A stretch of 64,000 nt of DNA from Ovis canadensis (taxonomy: Eukaryota > Chordata > Mammalia > Artiodactyla > Bovidae). Numbering within the stretch: the first letter of the stretch is position 1; every line of letters begins with the position of its first letter. Below, piece after piece: positions 32,101-43,637 of the stretch. Location of the stretch: NCBI RefSeq assembly GCF_042477335.2, contig NC_091256.1:37044001-37108000 (forward strand). Reading direction: 5' to 3'. Made by a program: the position numbers and the translations under genes. The notes under the pieces were generated by a model, which was not told the origin of the DNA, ran no database searches, and saw only the letters and a program-made list of their open reading frames with translations.

Positions 32101-32917
32101 AATGAAAAGGAGGATGAGTGTGGGCTCATCCACAAGGGAGTAATTTGTATCACTGCATCTTAGCAACTCCAAAATATGTTTTTTCATATTCACCATTGAG
32201 CAATCAGGATGCATAATACGATCAGTTGCCACGATTTAAATGGTAGTTTTAAGAATTGTGTTAGTGGTGCATGAAATAAAGGAGTATCTTATAATCAGTG
32301 ACCTCTTAGATATGATGCATTATTTCCCTTTTATTTTTATAACCAACTTGGAAATCCATTGAACCAGATGCCTGTTGACCAAATACATTGTCATCTGCTT
32401 CATGGAAATATTGAAAAGTCTGCCAATGAAGCAAGTCGTTTGTCAGCTGAGGTTTTGACTCACACATTGTTGACGCCCTGAAACTCTGGGTGGGTCTATC
32501 CTGACCCTTGGCAGGAGCCTAAGAACTTCTCATGGAGATGGTGACCCTGGTGATGGTTATCCTATTCTCATGGTTGTGCAGGTGCTTAGATGTCATCACT
32601 GCTTTTTCTTCTACGTGTTTTCATGACAGTGAAGGGTTTGTGTTGGCTAGGGCAGTGGATTGTAACCTTTACTGGGCAACCACTAGGGCTCGTCCACATT
32701 AACATCCATGGTGGTAGAGACTATGTAACATGCTAAGGAGCCCCAGGCAAACAAGTCTTGCATTCCATCTATTTTCTTTGGGGTCATGTTGTATAAATGG
32801 ATTAAAAAATGGGCCCTGTGTATTGGTGCCTAAGTTGTTGACTTCTGTATAGAGGTAAAGACCCCTTAACTCCACAGTCACCCATACCAAAATCAAATTT
32901 TTACACATCCACTGGCT
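32101..32917. other. Non-repetitive DNA
   Basis: No certain repeat. 32100-32420 is AT-rich complex sequence. GCAGTGGATTGTAACCTTTA at 32651 faintly resembles a MER5-type end. Confidence 0.4.
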
Positions 32918-33260
32918 TTTTAAAAAATTTTATTTCACTCAAATATAGTTGATAGCTAAGATGGTAAAGCATCTGCCTACAATGTGCGAGACCCAGGTTC
33001 GATCCCTGGGTTGGAAAGATCTCCTGCAGAAAGAAATGGCAACCCACTCCAGTATTCTTGCCTGGAAAATCCCATGGACAGAAGAACCTGGTAGGCTATA
33101 GTCCATGGGGTCACAAACAGTGGGACGTGACTGAGCGACTTCACTTTCACTTTCATAGTTGATATACAGTGTTAACTTCTGCTGTACTGCAAAGTGATTC
33201 AGGTATATATATGAAAATATATATATACACACACACACAGACACATACACACACACCTTC
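32918..33260 (-). repeat. L1 3' end, antisense, with microsatellite
   Basis: The halves CTCAAATATAGTTGATA and TACAGTGTTAACTTCTGCTG are the antisense L1 end, split by a Bov-tA. After GTGATTCAGG it passes into (TA)n and (CA)n tracts at 33204-33258. Confidence 0.75.
32955..33154 (+). repeat. Bov-tA SINE with TSD
   Basis: Bov-tA from GCTAAGATGGTAAAGCATC to GAGCGACTTCACTTTCAC. ATAGTTGATA is present at 32945-32954 and 33155-33164, a perfect 10-bp duplication of L1 sequence. Confidence 0.92.
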
Positions 33261-34083
33261 TGCAGTGGCTCTAGATATAGTCCAAATAAGCATTGTTTTA
33301 CCCACTTAGTGCCTACCTGCTTTGCACAACCCGTAAGTCATGAAAGAGCACTCAGCTCCGGCTGGCCATAGGTAAAGACAAACGCTGAGGCTAAAAGACC
33401 CCACATTCTGGTTGCCTTTCAGAGATCTTTGAGCTAAAGGCTCTGCACTGCGCTGTTGAGTGACCTCACCTAGACATGGGATCCGCTCTCAATTACCTTC
33501 TCTGGGAGCGCTCTTGACCTCCCCTCTTCTGGGTGGTGGCCTCAGCCTCTGTCCCTGGAGGACTCTCCCTCCCAGGTGACCTGTTCAAACGCCATCTAAA
33601 AAAAGCTCGTTGTGTGCACTGCCACCTCGTGGTCATTGCCTTTTTCCTTCATCAGCCCCCAGACCTTAGCGCTCACACAGGGTGTAACTGTGTAAAGGAG
33701 CAGTGCGTCTAATTGTGAACGCTGACCCAGCATGAGGCTTCCCTGGAGTCCAAGAAGCTGGACTGATAACACGGTCGAAACGCCACTGTTACCTAAAGAC
33801 AATATATGCAGGGGTCAATCATCACATATGCAGAAAGTTTTGAGATTAAAAAAAAAATAGCATCAGCTCCCTTAATGCAAAGATAAACACATTTAGACAT
33901 TACAGAGCAGACGAGTGAGCAAGAGTGAGGCTCAAGTGAAAGGGCATGGAATGGGATGCTAAGACATCAAGGGAAGATTCTAGTTCTTCTCCAGTGCACA
34001 ACCAGGCTCTTGTTCCCCATCAGCCCAGACAAGAACATCTTACCCTCCACTGCTCCCTGTAAGAATCGATCCTCCACATGAGA
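33261..34083. other. Non-repetitive DNA
   Basis: Nothing recognised; an A run at 33847-33857 and no domain-bearing frame. Confidence 0.4.
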
Positions 34084-34478
34084 GTCTCCGAAGGGCTGCT
34101 GTGACAAATTACTACCATCTGAGTGACTTAAGCAATACGCTTTTATTGACTCACTGGAGGCTCGAGGACCCAGATCAAAGTGTCAGTGGGGTTGACCCCC
34201 TCTCAGAGCCGGGAGGGACCGTCTGTTCCAGGCGTCCCCCCGCTTCTGGTGCTTTGCTGGCCGTCTTTGGCCATTCTTGACTTCTGGGAGCATCACTCCG
34301 ACCTCTGCCTTCATCTCCACAGGGTGCCTTTGTGGGCGTATCTGTGTTGAAATTTCTCCCTGTTGTAAAGACTCTAGTCACACTGGGTTGGGGGCCCTAT
34401 TTCCCATAAGTCACTTTCTGAGGTACTGGGGGTTAAGAGTTTTTCAGGGAAGAAGTTCGGCCAAGAACACTCCATAAC
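34084..34478 (-). repeat. MLT1-type LTR, antisense
   Basis: Starts GAGTCTCCGAAGGGCTGCTG, then AGTGACTTAAGCAATACG, CAAAGTGTCAGTGGGGTTGA and TTTCTGAGGTACTGGGGGTT, matching the reversed MLT1 consensus. An old solitary LTR. Confidence 0.65.
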
Positions 34479-34563
34479 TCGAATTTCTTTTATTTTCTGT
34501 GATGGTTTCCTTTCACTGACTGGCCGTGGGGATAGGAGGCCCCCTCACGCTCAAGAGCCAGCT

Positions 34564-34752
34564 TCTGGGACTTCCCTGGTGGCCCAGGTGTTGGGAGTCC
34601 ACCTTCCAGTGCAGGGGGACGTGGGTTCAATCTTTGGTCGGGGAACCGGGTCTTACGTGCCACAGGGCAACTGAACCTCCTGACCATAACAAGAAGCCTG
34701 CATGCTGCAAGGATCTGAAGCAGCCAAATAATAAATATTAAAAACAAAAAAA
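34564..34752 (+). repeat. CHR-type SINE
   Basis: Head GGGACTTCCCTGGTGGCCCA, then CAGTGCAGGGGGACGTGGG, the TGCATGCTGCAAGGATCTG body, and an AGCCAAATAATAAATATTAA tail. Confidence 0.88.
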
Positions 34753-34894
34753 GCTGGCTCCTGCCCTCCACCTCCACCACCCCACCCACAGGCTGTAAGG
34801 GGTGCCCAGCGAGTGCTGTCTTCTGCCTTCGTGCAATCTCAGCTAGAATAGCTCCATAAGGCAGTGCATTTAGCACAACCTCCTGCCCCAGACT

Positions 34895-36265
34895 AGTATA
34901 GGAATCGCAGATTAAAATATAAATACTAAAACTAGAAAGCTCCCAGAAGAAAACATAGAGAAATATCCCTGTGGCCTTGACATAGGCAACTTCTTTCTTA
35001 ATATTTATCAGCTAGGACACAGGAACACCACCCATAAAATAAATGGATAGGTTGGACTATCAAAATTAAAAGGTTTTGATTATTAAAGGTACTGTTAACA
35101 AAATAGAGGGGCAAGCTGCAAATTATGAGAAAATATTAGTAATATACATGTCCAACGAAAATCTCTACCTGGAATGGATAAAATATATCTGCAGATCAAT
35201 GACGAAAAGATAAACAGCCCATTTAAGATGGAGGCAAGACTTGAACAGTTCATAAAAGAACATGTGTATGTAGGTAACAAGCACATAAAAGTGTTTGCAA
35301 TATGTGAGTCATTAGGAAGATGCAAACAAACCCACTATGAAATACCACTTCACACCCGCTAGAAAGGCTATCACACAAAAGACTGACCATACTAAGCGCT
35401 GGTGAGGATTTGGAACAACTGGAGCCTCACACATAGCTGGCAGGAGTGTAAAATGTTACACTTTGATACAGACAAGGTTACCTTGCGAGAAATGTTGGTA
35501 AAATGTTCTGTAAAAAGAGAAGTGTAAAATGTTTCCAAAATGTTTCCATTTTGGAAACCAGTTTGGCAGTTTTTTTCAAAGTAACATGCACCTACCCTAT
35601 GACCCAGCAACTTCATGCTTAATATTTACCCAAGAGAAATAATAACTCATCCACAAAATACATCTGTAAAAGAATGGCCCATGGTTGCTTTATTCATAGC
35701 AGCAAGTAACTAGAAACAAGCCAGTTTGTTGGAAACAACAAACCTCCACGGGAGACAGGATAAATAAATTGTGGGCAATCCATACAAGGCAGGAAAAAAA
35801 CAAACACTGGGAGTTGTATCACTGTGGAGAATCTCAAACAATTGTAAGTCAAAGAAGTCAGATGCAAAAGATTGACTGAACATTCTCCTTACCTGAAGTT
35901 CAGGAACAGGAAAAATTAATCAGTGTTAATGCAATCACAGCAGTGGTTATCTGAGTTGGGGAAGGGCTGGGTACTGGCAAAAAATGAAAAAGTAAGAGGG
36001 CACTTTCCAGAGTGATGTAAATACTCTACATCTTGACTGAGGTAGTGATTACATAGGTGCAGACCACTGTCAAAATGCAACTGAATAAACCACAGGGATT
36101 TACTGTATAACACACACAACTATATTTCAGATCTTGTAATAATCTGTAATGGAAAAGAATCCGGAAAAGAATTCACATGTATGTATAACTGTATCATCTT
36201 TGCTCTACACCAGAAACTAGCACAACATAGTATTGATAAATCAACCATACTTCAATAAAAGACTG
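34895..36265 (+). repeat. Old L1, ORF2 end and 3' UTR, sense
   Basis: About 1.37 kb of sense L1: GACTATCAAAATTAAAAGG, GCAAACAAACCCACTATGAA, ATGACCCAGCAACTTCATG, TTGCTTTATTCATAGCAGC, and finally CAACCATACTTCAATAAAAG. The frames are broken throughout; 5' truncated. Confidence 0.75.
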
Positions 36266-37969
36266 AGTGGATAACCAAATATCATTAAAAAACTTTAAAA
36301 TATATTGACGCATACACTTTGGATTTTTCCATTTTATCGTACTTTTGAAAAAAAAGACAGCACAGTGAATTTCCTTCTCAGATTTCCAGAACCATTGCCT
36401 AGACCTCCAAAGATGTCAGTTTCACCCCAAGGACAAGGAATGGGGTGTCAGAGCAGAGGAAAGATAAGTAGATTCAAGGAACCAGAGACACCTAGATGGT
36501 CAGTTTACACAACGTAACCTTGTCTGTATCAACCACTGAGTGTTGGTGTGCATTTATTTTGTGCTAGAACTGTGCAACTTGTTTCTATATACCTTTTAAT
36601 CCTGGGGGAAGAAACACAACAAACCAAATTCTGAAGCTCCAAGTGTGAGAGGATGCCCACTCAGGACTGTAAGTCAGTCTTGCGATTCCAAGCCGAGCGA
36701 CTCCGATCACTATCTCTAGGAGGGGCACTAACTGGGGAACTCCTGCCCCAAGCTCCTCTGGGGGCTGCAGTCAGGGGCCTCCATACCAGCTTTCCCTCCT
36801 TTGCTGAGCACTAACGCTGAAAGTCTCTCCCAGAAGCAGCAGTGGTCCCCTCTCCAAAAGAGCTCTCTTGTTTTCACGTGGACCAGTGAAACACTGGTGA
36901 CTTATTTTTGCAAATTCCTCCAGGCTTGGCACAACCAGCAGACCCGAAAGAAGCTGGCCCGACAACACAGCCACAGCTGGAGAAAGAGCTGGGAGCCCAT
37001 AAATGGCCAAGGTCACTGGAAAAACCATGAAAGTGACCTCCAGCGTTAGGCCCTGAGGGCTGCTTGAGCAGCAAACCCAGGTCGGGGCAGCAGAAAGCTG
37101 CCCCGGGCCCCACTCCACCAAAGCACCTGTTTCCTGAAGGGTCTGGGCCCCCGATGAGACATGATGTCATTGATTTTTATCACGTCTCAGTGAGGTGACC
37201 TTCCCCGGGAGGAGACGGGAAAACACGGGCCTGCAGAGGTGCAGGGTCTGTACTGGGAAAGAAACACAATCTGCAGCCTGTCGGTCTCCAACTTTCAGGA
37301 ATAAAGCTGCTTTGTCATACTTGCCTGGACCCGTGGGGCCCTGAGGGGACCACAGAGCCTTAGCGAGTTCCTTCCATGGAATTGTCTGGAAAATACAAAC
37401 GTGTCATTTCTTAATGGGTCTATCTAAATGGAAGTTATTGTGGCCATGGAGAAAGAAAATCGTTCCTTGCTCAGGAAAATAGATGAAAATTTCTTTAATA
37501 ATAAGAAAAATAAAATTGAGCAAAACACCATATATATTGTGACGTTTACATGAGGTATATGTGATATACATGTGAATATTATGTATCTTCAACAGTTGAA
37601 AGAATGTTGCTTTTCTTTGATGGTGGTTTAATTTTGAAATTCTGGCTAATTCTATTTTCTCTATTTGCTGCCAAAGGCAGAAATTATTATCTGCATTTTA
37701 TATATGCATTTGTTGACTGTTTATTCTGCCTGTACCAAAGTATTATTGTTGAAATGTTTGCATAGAATTGAACATGAAGTAATACCAAAGACTCATAATA
37801 AAAGGTTTGCAGTCCCCCTCCTACTCCATCCTCCTTCTGTCTCCCTAAGCTCCCAGAGCCCAGTCAACTGTGTTTTACCTCTGGTTGGGTTTACAAACTT
37901 AGAGGTGAAACTCTAACAAAGATATGGTATTTGGGGGTTTTTATTAAGGAGTAACACCATCCAGAAAAA
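36266..37969. other. Non-repetitive DNA
   Basis: 1.7 kb with no clear transposon. 36660-37380 is GC-richer, with overlapping frames of 82-116 codons on both strands; one minus frame (36771-37121) has hydrophobic stretches but no family I recognise, so I treat it as chance. 37480-37620 is AT-rich. Confidence 0.4.
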
Positions 37970-38485
37970 GTGAACAAATTAGTTGCTGCAGATAAAAAGG
38001 ATTGTCACAAAGTGGCCACATCCATATCATCACCCAGGCTGAGAAATGGAACCAGCATTGGGTCGCCCCTCTCCAGCGCTCCCCTCCCACGCTCCCCTCT
38101 CTTCTCCCCAAAGGATATCATTATTCTCACTATCCTCATACATGAGTTTTGCTTTTTGACATTTCTAAAAAATGGAGTCCCTCAGTATGTCATACAGTTA
38201 TGCCCCACATCTTTGACTTTACATTTTTGTGAGAGTCATTCATTCATGTTGCTGCATGTAGCTATAAGCAGTTAATTGCCCTTTCTGTGGAGTTTTCAAT
38301 AACCATAATTTATTTATCCGTTTTATGGCTGATGGACATGTGGGTTGCTTCCAATGTCAGCTACTGCAAAGAATGCTCCCATAACATTTTTATCTTCTGG
38401 TGCACATGGATTTCCAGCTATGGGTAGAATCATAGCGTCATAGGCCACATTCACATGGACTGAACTTTGGTAGTTATCAGGGGAC

Positions 38486-38800
38486 TGATTTTTTTTTTTA
38501 ATTTGTTTTATTGAAGTATGGTTGATTTCCAATGTTGTGTTAGTTTCTGCTGTAAGCAAAGTGATTCAGTTATGCATATATAATGGCATGCATTTGTAAT
38601 TTTGTTTGCATTTTTAAATTTATTTTTGTCCTTTTTATTGGAGTATAGCTTCTTAACAATGTTGTGTTAGTTTCTGCTGTAAGGAAAGTGAGTCAGCTAT
38701 ACGTATACATATATCCCCTCTTTTTTTGGATTTCCTTCCCATTTAGGTCATCACAGAGCATTAAGTAGAGTTCTCTGTGCTATTTAGTGGGTGCAAATTT
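38486..38800 (-). repeat. Two antisense L1 3' ends in tandem
   Basis: Both contain the artiodactyl L1 end in reverse: TGTTTTATTGAAGTATGGTT with GTGTTAGTTTCTGCTGTAAG at 38500-38570, and TATTGGAGTATAGCTTCTTA with GTGTTAGTTTCTGCTGTAAG again at 38636-38690. The second continues through GATTTCCTTCCCATTTAGG to about 38795. Confidence 0.75.
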
Positions 38801-38814
38801 TTTTTAAATCCAAT

Positions 38815-39165
38815 TAACTAATGAGAACTGACTGTATAGCACAGGGAACTCTATTCAATGGTCTGTGCTGATCCAAATGGGAAAGTGAAAGTCATGTCAG
38901 ACTCTTTGTGAGCCCATGAACTTCAGAGGAGCCTGTCCATGGGATTCTCCAGGCAAGAATACTGCAGTGGGTAGCTATTCTCCAGGGGATCTTTCTGACC
39001 CAGGGATAGAATCCGGATGTCCTGCATTGCAGGCAGATTCTTTATTGTCTGAGCCACCAGGGAAAGGAAATAAAAGAGAAAGGGGATATATGTGTAAATA
39101 TAGCTGATTCACTTTGCTGTACAGCAGAAACTAAAACATTGTAAAGCAACTATCTTCCAAATTTT
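38815..39165 (+). repeat. L1 3' end, sense, split by SINE
   Basis: GAGAACTGACTGTATAGCAC, GTCTGTGCTGATCCAAATGG, then after a SINE GGGGATATATGTGTAAATAT, TTCACTTTGCTGTACAGCAG and ATTGTAAAGCAACTATC. It faces the antisense L1 end just upstream. Confidence 0.78.
38884..39062 (-). repeat. Bov-tA SINE, antisense
   Basis: From AGTGAAAGTCATGTCAGAC to TTATTGTCTGAGCCACCAG; it splits the sense L1 end, with GGGAAA on both sides. Confidence 0.85.
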
Positions 39166-39530
39166 TTAAAATACATCAATTTAACTTCTCTCACCAATAA
39201 CAGAGGAGAGTTTAAACTGCTCCACCTCTTTGCCTGTGTTTGATACTGACAGTCATATTAATTTTAGCCATTCTGGGGTGTGTGTAGTGCTACTGCAGTG
39301 CGGTTTTAATCTGTATTTCCATGATGGCTAAGGGACATTGAATATCTTTTCATTTGCTTTTGGACACTGGATATCTTTTAGCGAAAGTCTGAAGTCTCTT
39401 GTCCATTTTTCTTTTGTGTTGTCTTTTTCTCACTGATTTTCAGAAAAGCTTTCATATTTTGGCTATGAGTGCTTAACAGATTGATGTATTCTTCCATACT
39501 CTCATTTGCCTATTTGCTCACTGATGCTCT

Positions 39531-40235
39531 GTTTGAAGAGTAGGTCTCAATCACATTAATTAATTAGTCTCTTGATATCAGTTGATCCACATCTTTCTCC
39601 TGCATCTTCACCCTACTTTCTGCCTTATATTTCTCCAATGCCTTTTCAATAGGTTTAAAAAACAGTTTTGCCAGCTTTTCTAGATAGTCCCAATGAAAGA
39701 ATCAGGCCAAACTCCCTCAGGCAATCACCATGAACTTGTCTAGTTTTTCCCTCTGGCATTTTTATATTTCCAAATTCACACTTTGAATGCTGTTTCTTGG
39801 TATAACATTCTAGACACTTTGTATTGATTTTATATCACGGGAGGTGAGCATTTATCTATCTTATCCTTGGGCTCCACATTCTTCTACCCTCCCAGTATGG
39901 TTATTTTGTCATTTCAAACTCCCAACTACACGTACTTTACACTATATCAAGACCATCTAAATACTATTCACTGCAGATTCATGGGGCCAACAGAAATTTT
40001 CAGTCAGTTGTATGCATTTGAGATGATGAGTGCGATTCTCTTCAAAGTCGTCAGGCGCCCCAATTGATATTGTAAAGTTTCCAGATTCATCTCAATTTCA
40101 AAGACAGCAAGCACTCGTCATTCTTACACTGAATAGTTCCCCTTATATAGGAGTGACTCCAAAGGACCATGTGGTATGGAATATACCAACTGACTGAGGC
40201 CTGACTCTGAATTGCTAAGACCACCCAGTACCCAC
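39531..40235. other. AT-rich DNA, no clear feature
   Basis: May include further decayed old L1, but I cannot assign it. No exon or RNA gene seen. Confidence 0.35.
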
Positions 40236-40445
40236 ATCTCAACGTGTGTGTGTGTGTCAGTCATGTCCTACTCTTTTGTGACCTCATGGACTGCAGCCCG
40301 CCAGGCTCCTCTGTCCATGGGATTTCCCAGGCAAGAATTCTGGAGTGGGGTGCCATTTCCTCCTGCAGGGGAATCTTCCCGACCCAAGGATGGAACTCAC
40401 GTCTCCTGCATTGTCAGGTGGATGCTTCACCACCGTGCCGCATCT
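40236..40445 (-). repeat. Bov-tA SINE, antisense
   Basis: A GT run at 40243-40258 leads into CAGTCATGTCCTACTCTTTT and the reversed Bov-tA body, ending at GGATGCTTCACCACCGTG. Confidence 0.88.
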
Positions 40446-41394
40446 CGACGTGGTGCTGCTAGTCCCTTCTCTCACCGTATATGCTGCAACTTCTTGTGGA
40501 GTGAGACTTGGAAAAACGGCCTCAGAAAGAATTCCAACTGCTAGGCCTGGTGGTGGAAGAGGAGATGACAGGGGCTGGGGTATATGATGTGAACAGACCC
40601 TGCAACAACTCTGTACGGAAATCTCAAAAGGCGTTTTTTCAATGTTTCCTTTGGTTTTTTTTTAAAGAAGAGAATTAGAAAAGGCTGTGGGATAGACTCC
40701 TTTCAGAAGTCAAATGTTGTGTTTCAACTTACTGTCCCTGTAAATACCTGCATACTTGTCATTTCACCTGTCCTGGGTTTCACTTGGAAAAGAGAGTCAA
40801 AGTGCAGGTCGCCCAAAGCAAGAGGGTACCAGGTATCGAGCTACTTCCTGCTGGTGCGGCAGGAAAGTTCTCACCGAGACAAAGTGGCCTTGCTGCCCTC
40901 TTCTGGAGTTGTGGTTATAACTGTTACTTGCAGCAACAGTTTATTTTTAGTTTTTGTTTTGCTGCATTTCTTAGTATGAGGTTCATGAGAAACTTCTTCT
41001 CACTCTTTCCCTTCCCCATCCCTTCATCCCTCCAACCGAGCCCAGTTCCTGGCTGATAGTGGAGGAGCGCCAGCCACGCCCTGTCGTCTGAAATGAAGTT
41101 CAATAGGTTTCATAGGGCCTGTGGTCTCCTATCCCTTCAGCATCCACGTGGATGTCCCACTCTCCTGGCCCTTGCCCTGTCCCTCCCAGGAGGATCTGTT
41201 ACAGCAGGCGGGTAGCCCAGTATGAGGAGAGAAGTGGGGGCAGGGGCCAGGTGGCAGGAAAGCACGCATCTTGTAAACAGTGGAGGTCCTCAGGCAGATA
41301 AAGGAAAGCAGGACACCTCCAGACTAAGAGGAAACTATACTTTCTGGGTGATAAAGGTTGAAATAACAGATAAGGAGCCACAGAGAGTGATTAA
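40446..41394. other. Non-repetitive DNA
   Basis: No transposon recognised. Frames of 80-90 codons only. Confidence 0.4.
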
Positions 41395-41872
41395 AAAAGC
41401 AGAGACATTACTTAGCCAACAAAGGTCCATATAGTCAAAGCTATGGTTTTTCCAGTAGTCATGGATGGATGTGAGAATTGGATCACAAAGAAGACTGAGT
41501 GCCAAAGAATAGATGCTTTTGAACCGTGGTGCTGGAGAAGACTCTTGAGAGGCCCTTGGACTGCAAGGAGATCCAACCAGTCCATCCTAAAGGAAACCAG
41601 TCCTGAATTTTCATTGGAAGGACTGATACTGAAGCTGAAGCTCCAATACTTTGGCCACTTGATGAAAAGAGCCAACCCACTGGAAAAGACTCTGATGCTG
41701 GGAAAGACTGGAGGCAAAAGGAGAAGGGGATGACAGAGGATGAGATGGTTAAAGAGCATCACCAACTCAATGGACATGAATTTCAGCAAACTCCAGAAGG
41801 GCAAGAAAGCCTGGCGTGCTGCAATCCATGGGGTCAGAAAGGGTGGGACATGAGTCAGTGACTGAACAACAA
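41395..41872 (+). repeat. BovB LINE 3' part, sense
   Basis: From AAAGCAGAGACATTACTTAG through the RT C-terminal region (WCWRRLLRGPWTARRSNQSI in translation) to GTCAGTGACTGAACAACAAC. The CTGAA array is not retained. Confidence 0.9.
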
Positions 41873-41989
41873 CACAAAAAGAAAGGTGGGGAAAGGTGAG
41901 AATCTCCTGCATCCAAATGTAACCTTTTGCTCACTGTGCTCTCCTCATGATAAGACTAGCTTACAGGTAAGAAGTACTCATCAGGCACC

Positions 41990-42188
41990 AGGGCTTCCCT
42001 AGTGGCTCAAGGATCTGCCTGCAATGTGGGAAACTCGGGTTCAATCCCTGGGTTGGGAAGATCCCCTGGAGGAGGAAATGGCAACCCACTCCAGTATTCT
42101 TGCCCGGAAAATCCCACGGACAGAGGAGTCTGGTGGGCTACAGCCCATGGGGTCCCAAAGAGTCAGACATGACTAAGTGACTGAGTGT
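41990..42188 (+). repeat. Bov-tA SINE
   Basis: Head GGGCTTCCCTAGTGGCTCAA, then TTCAATCCCTGGGTTGGGAA, body CAACCCACTCCAGTATTCTT and end CAGACATGACTAAGTGACTG. Confidence 0.92.
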
Positions 42189-42205
42189 GTTCATGCGTGT
42201 GCACG

Positions 42206-42231
42206 TGCACACACACACACACACACACGCA
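42206..42231. repeat. (CA)n microsatellite
   Basis: About eleven CA units directly after the Bov-tA end, ending in ACGCACC. Confidence 0.95.
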
Positions 42232-42590
42232 CCAAAGGCCATGACACTTCTAAGCTAAGCTAAAAGGGGACAGAAATCCCCCCTCCCTTTGGGAAAATAG
42301 AGCTGGGCTGAACATCAGGAAAGATGACTTCCTTCCCCAGTGACTATTCCGCCCCTTCATTTGTATGCCCCTCATAACCATCTTGCCAAAGAGGCCTGGT
42401 GTGGCAGCTCCTCCCCTGTCTGCCTGTTCTCCCTCTGAGAGTGTACTCTCGCTTAAATAAGCTTTCACTTTACTTTCTTAACCTCTCTGCTTCACCTCCA
42501 AATTCTTTTGCAACGAAGAAAGAATCTCAAATTCACCAGCAACACATTTAATAGAAGCAGCTTTGACACCAGGGAGACCTTACAATCTGC
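42232..42590. other. Non-repetitive spacer
   Basis: Nothing recognised. Confidence 0.4.
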
Positions 42591-42594
42591 TTCA

Positions 42595-42930
42595 TCCATT
42601 CACCAGGCATTTATTAACCACATACTCTTGGGCTTCCCTGGTGGCTCAGCAGTCAAGAATCCGGCTGCCAGTGCAGGAAACACAGGCTCGATCTCTGGGT
42701 GGGCAAGATCCCCTGGAGAAGGAAATGGCAACCCACTCCAGTATTCTTGCCTGGAAAATCCCATGGACAAAGGAGCCTGGCGGGCTACAGTCCATGGGGT
42801 CACAAAAGAGTTGGACACAACTTAGCAGCTATACAACTGGGTCAGGCAGCATACAGAGCTCAGGATGCAGAGATGACAAGACAAGGTCCCTGCTCTCAGG
42901 GCTCACAGTTTAGTTGCCTCTGCATATCCA
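42595..42930 (+). repeat. L2/MIR-type fragment split by SINE
   Basis: TTCACCAGGCATTTATTAAC before the SINE and GACAAGGTCCCTGCTCTCAG with GGCTCACAGTTTAGTTG after it are consecutive parts of an L2-type 3' region. Confidence 0.5.
42628..42832 (+). repeat. Bov-tA SINE
   Basis: Head TGGGCTTCCCTGGTGGCTCA, CTCGATCTCTGGGTGGGCAA, body and end GTTGGACACAACTTAGCAGC. Near-consensus, so probably young. Confidence 0.92.
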
Positions 42931-43637
42931 CAGACACTACGCAATGTTTTGTGTCTGTGTCAGAAATCTGTGGGGTCACAAGGAATGAATGGCGGTGCTA
43001 GGAAATTCACCAGGCAGATGTGGGGGGTAGGGTGGGGAGAAGGAATTCCAGGGGGAGGAAGAAGTATGGACACGTGTAGGTGGGCAAGGCTTGTGTGGTC
43101 TGGAAACCATATTGGGCTTGTTATGGCCAGTGAGGGCTGGGCATGTAAGACAGGACATTTTGTCATGGAGCTTACCCAGATTGGTAGGTGGCCAGACAGG
43201 CTCACAACTCTCAGAAGAAGCAAGAACTAGTCAGAACTTTAAAAAAAAAAAAAAAAAAGATGGATAGGGCACTAAGAATTTGCACAAAAGGGAAAGAGAA
43301 TTTGGGGTTGGAGGCATCCAAAGAGGCTTGGTGGGCTGGATGGATTGCAGTGATAGGAGAACATTCCAGAAGAAAGGGGCAGAGTGGGGGTGTGTGTGTG
43401 CATAAGAATAATGCTATGGAGTAAGACATGCTCATTCTCATAGATCAGAGGGGCCCCAAGAAGCTGGGATGGCAACAGTTAGTGTGTGAGTGTGTGGTGG
43501 TATTAGGATGGGGGGCAGGCAGTGAGGGGAAGTGATTGACATGTGATGTACAAGTCCCAAGCTGGGCTGGATTTGGAGGACACCATGTGGGAAGCCAGGG
43601 GCAACTCTGGCACACCTTCCTTGATTTAAGTTGTCTT
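42931..43637. other. Mostly non-repetitive DNA with an A run
   Basis: A run of about 18 A lies at 43241-43258, possibly a retroposon tail, though I see no clear body before it. 43120-43420 has faint L2-like words. No exon recognised. Confidence 0.4.

Larger units (their letters stand above)
37970..39530 (-). repeat. Old L1 (L1M-like), antisense, split
   Basis: 37990-38475 (TCATTCATGTTGCTGCATG, GATGGACATGTGGGTTGC, TCTTCTGGTGCACATGG) and 39170-39530 (TTTTAGCCATTCTGGGGTG, ATCTGTATTTCCATGATGG, AGTCTCTTGTCC) are consecutive parts of one old antisense L1. Younger L1 ends fill 38486-39165. Confidence 0.6.

Noticed and set aside
41990..42188. tRNA-like heads of the Bov-tA SINEs as tRNA genes
   Set aside because: They have degenerate A/B boxes and continue into SINE bodies; no intact cloverleaf is expected.
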